Under the pieces are notes generated by a model, which was not told the DNA's origin, did no database searches, and saw only the letters and a program-made list of their open reading frames with translations. Position numbers and translations under genes: made by a program. From the NCBI GenBank assembly GCA_038363005.1, contig JBBQBI010000026.1:1-64000 (forward strand): a stretch of 64,000 nucleotides of DNA. The letters are read 5' to 3'. Source of the DNA: JAKOWB01 sp038363005. Its GTDB lineage: Bacteria; Pseudomonadota; Alphaproteobacteria; Kiloniellales; JACOMY01. Shown here in pieces: positions 60,073 to 64,000 of this stretch; the first letter of the stretch is position 1; every line of letters starts with the position of its first letter.

Positions 60073-61236
60073 TCAGGCCCCCAGCGCGCGCAGCAGCGAG
60101 ACGGTGCAGGCCACGCCGGTGCCGCCCAGGTTGTGGGTCATGCCGATCCGCGCGCCCTTCACCTGGTTCGGATGCCGGCCGCGCAGCTGCTGCACGATCT
60201 CGTAGACCTGGCCGATCCCAGTGGCACCGACCGGATGGCCCTTGGCCAGTAGACCGCCCGAAGGGTTGATCGCCACCTCGCCGTCAACCGCGGTGCGGCC
60301 CTCGCCGGCCCAGGCGGCGCCCTGACCACGCGGCACCAGACCCAGGTCCTCGCTATCGATGATCTCGGCGGCGGAGAAGCAGTCGTGCAGTTCGACCACG
60401 TCGACCGCGTCGGGGCGCAGCCCAGCGGTCGCGAAGGCCTGGGCCGCAGCGGCGGTGGTGGCGTCGAAGGAAGTCAACGAAGGGTGCCCGGCGATGCGCG
60501 CCGCACCGCGTGTCTGCGCCACCGCCAGCACTTGCACCGCGGGCGCCTTGGCATGGCGCGCCAGGTCGGCGCGCGTCACCAGCAGCGCGGCGGCGCCGTC
60601 GCTGACCGGGCAGCAGTCGAACAGGGTCAGCGGGTCGGCGATCATCGGCGACTGGATGATCTCGTCGTCGCCTACTAGGGCGCCCATCTGCGCCAACGGG
60701 TTCTTCAGCCCATTCGCCTTGTTCTTGCGCACCACCGCCGAGAGCTGCGCACGCGTGGCCCCGGTGGCGGCGCCATACTCGCGCCAGGCCAGGGCGAAGA
60801 GACCGGGAAAGGTCAGGCCGCTCATGCCATCGCTCGCATTGTCCATGGCGCAGTTCAAGGCAGAGGTGACCTCCGCCGTGCTGGCGTGCGTCATCTTCTC
60901 GACGCCGACAGCCAGCGCGGCCTCGCAGGCGCCAGAGGCAACCGCCAGGCAGGCGTGACGAAAGGCGATACCGCCCGAGGCGCAGGCGCCCTCGACCTTG
61001 GTGCAGGGCACCTGCGGCAGGCCCAGCGCATCGGCCAGCAGCCCGGCCAGCACCTCCTGCCCGGTCAGCACCCCGCCGACGAAGTTGCCAAGGTAGACCG
61101 CGCCGATGCGCGTCCGATCGATGCCGGACTCCAGAATGGCCTGGCGGGCGGCCTGCACGGCCAACGGCAGCGGCCCGATGCCCTCGTGCTTGCCGAAGCG
61201 GGTGGAACCCACACCGGCGATCACCAGATCCTGCAT
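60073..61236 (-). CDS. Thiolase (SCP2-type, canonical Cys present)
   Basis: 387 residues. The nucleophile C85 sits in KVEGACASGGIAF, with VVELHDCFSAAEI, GGLLAKGHPVGATG and the second Cys in GGTGVACTVSLL, so the full thiolase set is present, unlike in the two cassette proteins. It cleaves a 3-ketoacyl-CoA with CoA, or runs in reverse. It is first in a five-gene minus-strand operon and is preceded by inverted repeat site 3 at 61254-61269. Confidence 0.92.
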   Translation of the reverse strand: MQDLVIAGVGSTRFGKHEGIGPLPLAVQAARQAILESGIDRTRIGAVYLGNFVGGVLTGQEVLAGLLADALGLPQVPCTKVEGACASGGIAFRHACLAVASGACEAALAVGVEKMTHASTAEVTSALNCAMDNASDGMSGLTFPGLFALAWREYGAATGATRAQLSAVVRKNKANGLKNPLAQMGALVGDDEIIQSPMIADPLTLFDCCPVSDGAAALLVTRADLARHAKAPAVQVLAVAQTRGAARIAGHPSLTSFDATTAAAAQAFATAGLRPDAVDVVELHDCFSAAEIIDSEDLGLVPRGQGAAWAGEGRTAVDGEVAINPSGGLLAKGHPVGATGIGQVYEIVQQLRGRHPNQVKGARIGMTHNLGGTGVACTVSLLRALGA

Positions 61237-61253
61237 CTCGCTTCTCCTTTAGC

Positions 61254-61269
61254 AAACAGACGACTGTTT
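61254..61269. promoter_or_regulatory. Inverted repeat, candidate TetR operator (site 3)
   Basis: AAACAG and CTGTTT frame ACGA, 18 bp upstream of the thiolase start. It shares AACAGACG with site 1. Its place right at the start region would let a bound repressor block the operon. Confidence 0.65.
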
Positions 61270-61280
61270 TATATCTATGC

Positions 61281-61310
61281 AAAAAAGGGGACGCGTCCTG
61301 GACGCGCCCC
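61281..61310 (-). terminator. Intrinsic terminator of tetR
   Basis: On the minus strand GGGGCGCGTCC is followed by GGACGCGTCCCC and TTTTTT: a GC-rich stem with one bulge plus a T run, starting 6 bp after the tetR stop. It insulates the thiolase operon from tetR read-through. Confidence 0.85.
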
Positions 61311-61315
61311 TGGCG

Positions 61316-61927
61316 TCAGACCGGCTGCGCCGCAGCCCGCATCAACTTCATGATCCGCTTGCCGATGGACTTCGGGCTCTGCGGCCCGGGGTGGTACCAC
61401 ATCAGCGTCCAGGCCATGGCGCCCATTAGACTGAGGCGGAGGTACTTGCGGTCGACCCCGGGCTTCAGCGGCAGGTCGGCAATGAGGTCGCGGAAGATCC
61501 GCTCGTAGGCATCGCGCTGCGGCACCAGCAGGTCGCGGGTTGCCTGGGCGCGGCGATGCGGGAATTCGTAGGACACCACCTGCACGAAGGTATCGCCGTG
61601 CAGCATGGAATGCAGGTGGGCGCAGCAGGCGGCTTCCAGCCGGGTCCAGGGATCGGCGGCGGCATGGTCGACAACGGCCTCGCGCACCTTTTCGGACAGG
61701 CGGCGCACGCCCTCGGTGTAGACCGCCAGCAGAATGTCGTCCTTGGAGGCGAAGTGATAGTACATCGACCCCGGCTGCATGCCGGTCGCTGCCGCAATGT
61801 CGCGCAGCGAGGTCGCATCGTAGCCGCGGTGGCAGAACAGCTCCGCCGCCTTGTCGACCAGCATTTCCCGACGATTATCGGACCGCTGGCGCGGCTGGGT
61901 GGGCTCTTCCGCGTGTTCGACGACCAT
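61316..61927 (-). CDS. TetR/AcrR family transcriptional regulator
   Basis: 203 residues from ATG 61927 (GAGG 9 nt upstream); a TTG at 61984 is a weaker alternative. The HTH reads EMLVDKAAELFCHRGYDATS; LRDIAAATGMQPGSMYYHFA, where GSMYYHFASKDD is the recognition helix. The ligand domain has FVQVVSYEFPHRR and a C-terminal TetR_C-like WTLMWYHPGPQSPKSIGKRI, found in acyl-CoA-responsive regulators. It likely represses the three transcripts preceded by the inverted repeats at 53615, 55399 and 61254. Confidence 0.92.
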   Translation of the reverse strand: MVVEHAEEPTQPRQRSDNRREMLVDKAAELFCHRGYDATSLRDIAAATGMQPGSMYYHFASKDDILLAVYTEGVRRLSEKVREAVVDHAAADPWTRLEAACCAHLHSMLHGDTFVQVVSYEFPHRRAQATRDLLVPQRDAYERIFRDLIADLPLKPGVDRKYLRLSLMGAMAWTLMWYHPGPQSPKSIGKRIMKLMRAAAQPV

Positions 61928-62003
61928 CGCTTCCCTCGGCCTCTTATCTACCACGTGAACGACCTCGACCCTGGGCAGGCACAACGCCAGCGTGTCTGCG
62001 CGA

Positions 62004-63197
62004 TCATATCACTCCATCGCCCCGCAGCCTGGCAACTGCCGCTTCGTCATAACCCAGCTCGCGCAGCACCGCGGCCGAGTCCGCGCCCGTCAGCGGCGGC
62101 GCGCGATCCAGCGACGCCGGTGTATCGACCAGGCGGATCGGCGGGGCGACCGTGGCCAGCGCGCCTTCCACCGGATGCTGCTGCACCTGCAGCAGGCCAC
62201 GTGCGCGGGTATGCTGCGCGGCCATCGCTTCCTGCAGCGTCCGGCACGGGCTGACGCAGGCCTCGCTGCCAGCGAACAGCGCTTCCCAGTGCGCCAGTGG
62301 CTGACTGGCAAAGAGCGCCTCCAGACGCGCGCGCACCGACACCCGGTTGGCGGCGGCGGCGGGATCCAGGGCCGCGAGGTCGGGCGCGCCGATCAGGCCG
62401 CAGAGCACCTGCCAGAACTTCAGCTCGTAGGCACCAACCGCCAGGAAGCGGCCGTCGGCCGTTGCATAGATTGCATAGTTCGGCGCGCCGCCCAGGACAT
62501 CGCTTTCCGCCCTGCCAGGTATCGCGCCTGAGGCGAAGAAGTCGCCGCCGATGTAGCCCATCCAGGCCAGCATGCCGTCGTACATCGAGACGTCAACGAA
62601 CTGTCCTCGCCCAGTGCGCTCTCGCGCCTGCAGGGCCAGCAGGATGCCAATCACGCCATACTGCGTGCCGGCGCCGATGTCGCCGATCGGCAGGCCAGGC
62701 ACGAAGGGCGCCGCACCCGCCGGACGCATGAAGTCGAGCACGCCGGTCAGCGCCATGAAGTTGAGGTCGTGCGCCGGTTCCTGTGCCAGGGGTCCGTCCT
62801 GGCCATAGCCGGTGATCGCGCAATAGACCAGCCGTGGATTGATCGCCGCCAGATCCGCATAGCCCAGGCCCAGTCGATCCATCACCCCCGGTCGGAAGGA
62901 CTCCACCAGCACGTCGGCCTTGGCCACCAGCTGCTGGATGATCTGCCGCCCTTGCGGGCTCTTCAGGTTCAGCGTCAGGGATTCCTTGTTGCGGTTGATC
63001 GCCAGGAAGCGCCCCGATTCAGCCGCCCCGCGCGGCTCGAACTGCCGCAGGTAATCGCCGCCATCCGGTGCCTCGACCTTGATCACGCGGGCGCCGAAGT
63101 CGCCCAGCAGCTGCGTGGCGAAGGGTCCCGGCAGCAGGCGCGACAAGTCGAGGACCAGCAGGCCCTCAAGCGCCCGCGGCCGCAACGCCGCCGTCAT
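62004..63197 (-). CDS. CaiB/BaiF family CoA-transferase
   Basis: 397 residues from ATG 63197; an overlapping ATG at 63224 is also possible. Motifs: GLLVLDLSRLLPGPFATQLL, GDFGARVIKVEAPDGGDYLR, NRNKESLTLNLKSPQGRQII and PIGDIGAGTQYGVIGILLAL, with the Asp of HDLNFMALTG as likely nucleophile. The family (type III) moves CoA between acids through an aspartyl-CoA ester; alpha-methylacyl-CoA racemases share the fold. It is downstream of the lipoyl protein gene and in line with tetR. Donor and acceptor unknown. Confidence 0.9.
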   Translation of the reverse strand: MTAALRPRALEGLLVLDLSRLLPGPFATQLLGDFGARVIKVEAPDGGDYLRQFEPRGAAESGRFLAINRNKESLTLNLKSPQGRQIIQQLVAKADVLVESFRPGVMDRLGLGYADLAAINPRLVYCAITGYGQDGPLAQEPAHDLNFMALTGVLDFMRPAGAAPFVPGLPIGDIGAGTQYGVIGILLALQARERTGRGQFVDVSMYDGMLAWMGYIGGDFFASGAIPGRAESDVLGGAPNYAIYATADGRFLAVGAYELKFWQVLCGLIGAPDLAALDPAAAANRVSVRARLEALFASQPLAHWEALFAGSEACVSPCRTLQEAMAAQHTRARGLLQVQQHPVEGALATVAPPIRLVDTPASLDRAPPLTGADSAAVLRELGYDEAAVARLRGDGVI

Positions 63198-63210
63198 CAC
63201 GCGGCCGTCG

Positions 63211-63447
63211 TCAGGTCTGGACATAAGCCACGATCTCACCCACCGGACGTGTCTCGCCTTCCAGCACCAGGATTTCCTCGACCACGCCGTCGACCGGGCT
63301 CTCGACCTCGTAGGCCGCCTTGTCGGCCTCGACCGTCAGCAGCAGCTCGCCGGCCTTTACGCTGTCGCCCACCTGCTTGTGCCAGGTGCGCACGTCGGCC
63401 TCGGTCACGGTCAGCCCGACCTTGGGAATCTTCACCTTCACGCGCAT
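63211..63447 (-). CDS. Free-standing lipoyl/biotinyl attachment domain
   Basis: 78 residues forming just one biotinyl/lipoyl domain: KVKIPKVGLTVTEADVRTWH, then VEADKAAYEVESPVDGVVEE with K43 as the attachment lysine in EADKA, the lipoyl type of context (ETDKA in E2 proteins). Normally the domain is the first part of a 2-oxoacid dehydrogenase E2; here there is no E2 catalytic part. It overlaps the enoyl-CoA hydratase gene. It may serve a dehydrogenase complex encoded beyond the window. Confidence 0.88.
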   Translation of the reverse strand: MRVKVKIPKVGLTVTEADVRTWHKQVGDSVKAGELLLTVEADKAAYEVESPVDGVVEEILVLEGETRPVGEIVAYVQT

Positions 63448-64000
63448 TCGTCGGTCTTCCTCGGTTCGGGGCGGATGAAGCTTTCCAGGCCGGCGACGTA
63501 GGCGGGCGTGGCGGCGTGGGCCAGAAAGGCCGCCATCTCCAGCTCCATGCCGCTGTCCAGATCGGTTTCCAGGCCCTGGTAAACCAGCCGCTTCATGCCA
63601 GACAGCACGGCGGCGCTGCGCCCCGCCATGGCCTGTGCCAGGCGGTCGACCTCACCACGCAGCGCCTCATCGGCCACCACGCTATTCAGCAGCCCGAACT
63701 CCAGCGCCTCGGCGGCGGTGAGCCGCCGGCCGGTCAGCAGCAGGTCGAGCGCCTTGCGCGCACCAAGCAGGCGCGGCAGTCGCTGGCTGGAACCGCCACC
63801 GGGCATGAAGTCGCGATTGATATGCTGGTCGGACAGCAGGGCACCGGCACCGGCCACCGCCAGGTCGCAGGCCAGCAGCGTCTCCAGCCCGCCACCCAAT
63901 GCCAGGCCGTTCACCTCGGCGATCACCACCTGCGGCAGGCGTCGCAACGAGGAGAGGAAGCCATTGAGGCGCCGCAGGAAGGCGGCGATGCGCGGCAGCT
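63438..64000 (-). CDS. Enoyl-CoA hydratase/isomerase family protein, 5' end outside window
   Basis: The last 187 residues are visible. The crotonase oxyanion motif VIAEVNGLALGGGLETLLAC is intact, followed by GALLSDQHINRDFMPGGGSS, where a hydratase Glu would be expected but Asn/Pro-Gly stand, then LTGRRLTAAEALEFGLLNSV. The fold is clear; hydratase, isomerase or hydrolase activity cannot be separated without the full sequence. It overlaps the lipoyl gene by 10 bp and is the upstream member of this run. Confidence 0.88.
   Translation of the reverse strand, partial: LPRIAAFLRRLNGFLSSLRRLPQVVIAEVNGLALGGGLETLLACDLAVAGAGALLSDQHINRDFMPGGGSSQRLPRLLGARKALDLLLTGRRLTAAEALEFGLLNSVVADEALRGEVDRLAQAMAGRSAAVLSGMKRLVYQGLETDLDSGMELEMAAFLAHAATPAYVAGLESFIRPEPRKTDECA

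Overview
The window is high-GC DNA with tightly packed, often overlapping genes. ATGA and GTGA junctions are frequent. Gene families include an RHH_4-type regulator, SemiSWEET, DUF35/thiolase pairs, CaiB/BaiF CoA-transferase and many ABC solute importers. This points to an alphaproteobacterium, probably near Rhodospirillales, although no ribosomal or core marker is present to confirm it.

Layout. 1-3038 holds the start of a large RTX calcium-binding repeat protein, with an RTX-like fragment beside it. 3.8-4.8 kb holds an RHH regulator, a SemiSWEET sugar porter and tRNA-Thr(TGT). The 3' end of the tRNA carries a 17-bp sequence that recurs exactly at 17388-17404, bracketing an integrase-led island of about 12.6 kb. 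The island integrase is truncated. The island also carries an unknown protein and a GntR-controlled seven-gene operon: a Zn deacylase, a Tat-exported solute-binding protein, an enolase-superfamily enzyme and a Dpp-type ABC importer. Two further broken relatives of the integrase lie at 17.4 and 39.3 kb and share a gap-free 171-bp repeat. Gene remnants (DctP, DppB, RidA, an ABC ATPase) lie between them, so 4.8-39.9 kb looks like nested or tandem islands in decay.

Metabolic core. A six-gene cassette is present twice, in opposite orientation: thiolase-fold protein, DUF35 protein, SDR dehydrogenase, MaoC didomain hydratase, AMP-dependent acyl-CoA ligase and amidohydrolase (minus strand 26625 to 20288; plus strand 41955 to 48267). 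Both thiolase-fold proteins lack the usual catalytic cysteine but keep two tyrosines 48 residues apart, a pattern that recalls steroid side-chain retro-aldolases. The cassettes therefore look like CoA-dependent side-chain degradation modules. Each contains a hydrolase that could free an acid or amine and lies next to its own importer (Dpp-like at 26.9-32.4 kb; Pot-like at 48.3-52.3 kb). The SDR of the second cassette is broken. Between them, 32.4-39.2 kb holds a class II aldolase-like protein, a third amidohydrolase, a protein resembling the large subunit of N,N-dimethylformamidase, a second enolase-superfamily enzyme and an XRE-cupin regulator.

53.6-64.0 kb is a separate acyl-CoA/flavin catabolic locus: acyl-CoA ligase, luciferase-like flavin oxidoreductase and HSL-type esterase on plus; a Cys-containing thiolase, DUF35, duplicated carboxymuconolactone-decarboxylase-like protein, nitroreductase and SRPBCC protein on minus. 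A TetR regulator, CaiB transferase, free-standing lipoyl domain and enoyl-CoA hydratase follow. Three related inverted repeats upstream of its operons are candidate TetR operators.

The substrate of none of these pathways can be read from the sequence. All functions are inferred from motifs and recalled family features; no database search was possible.
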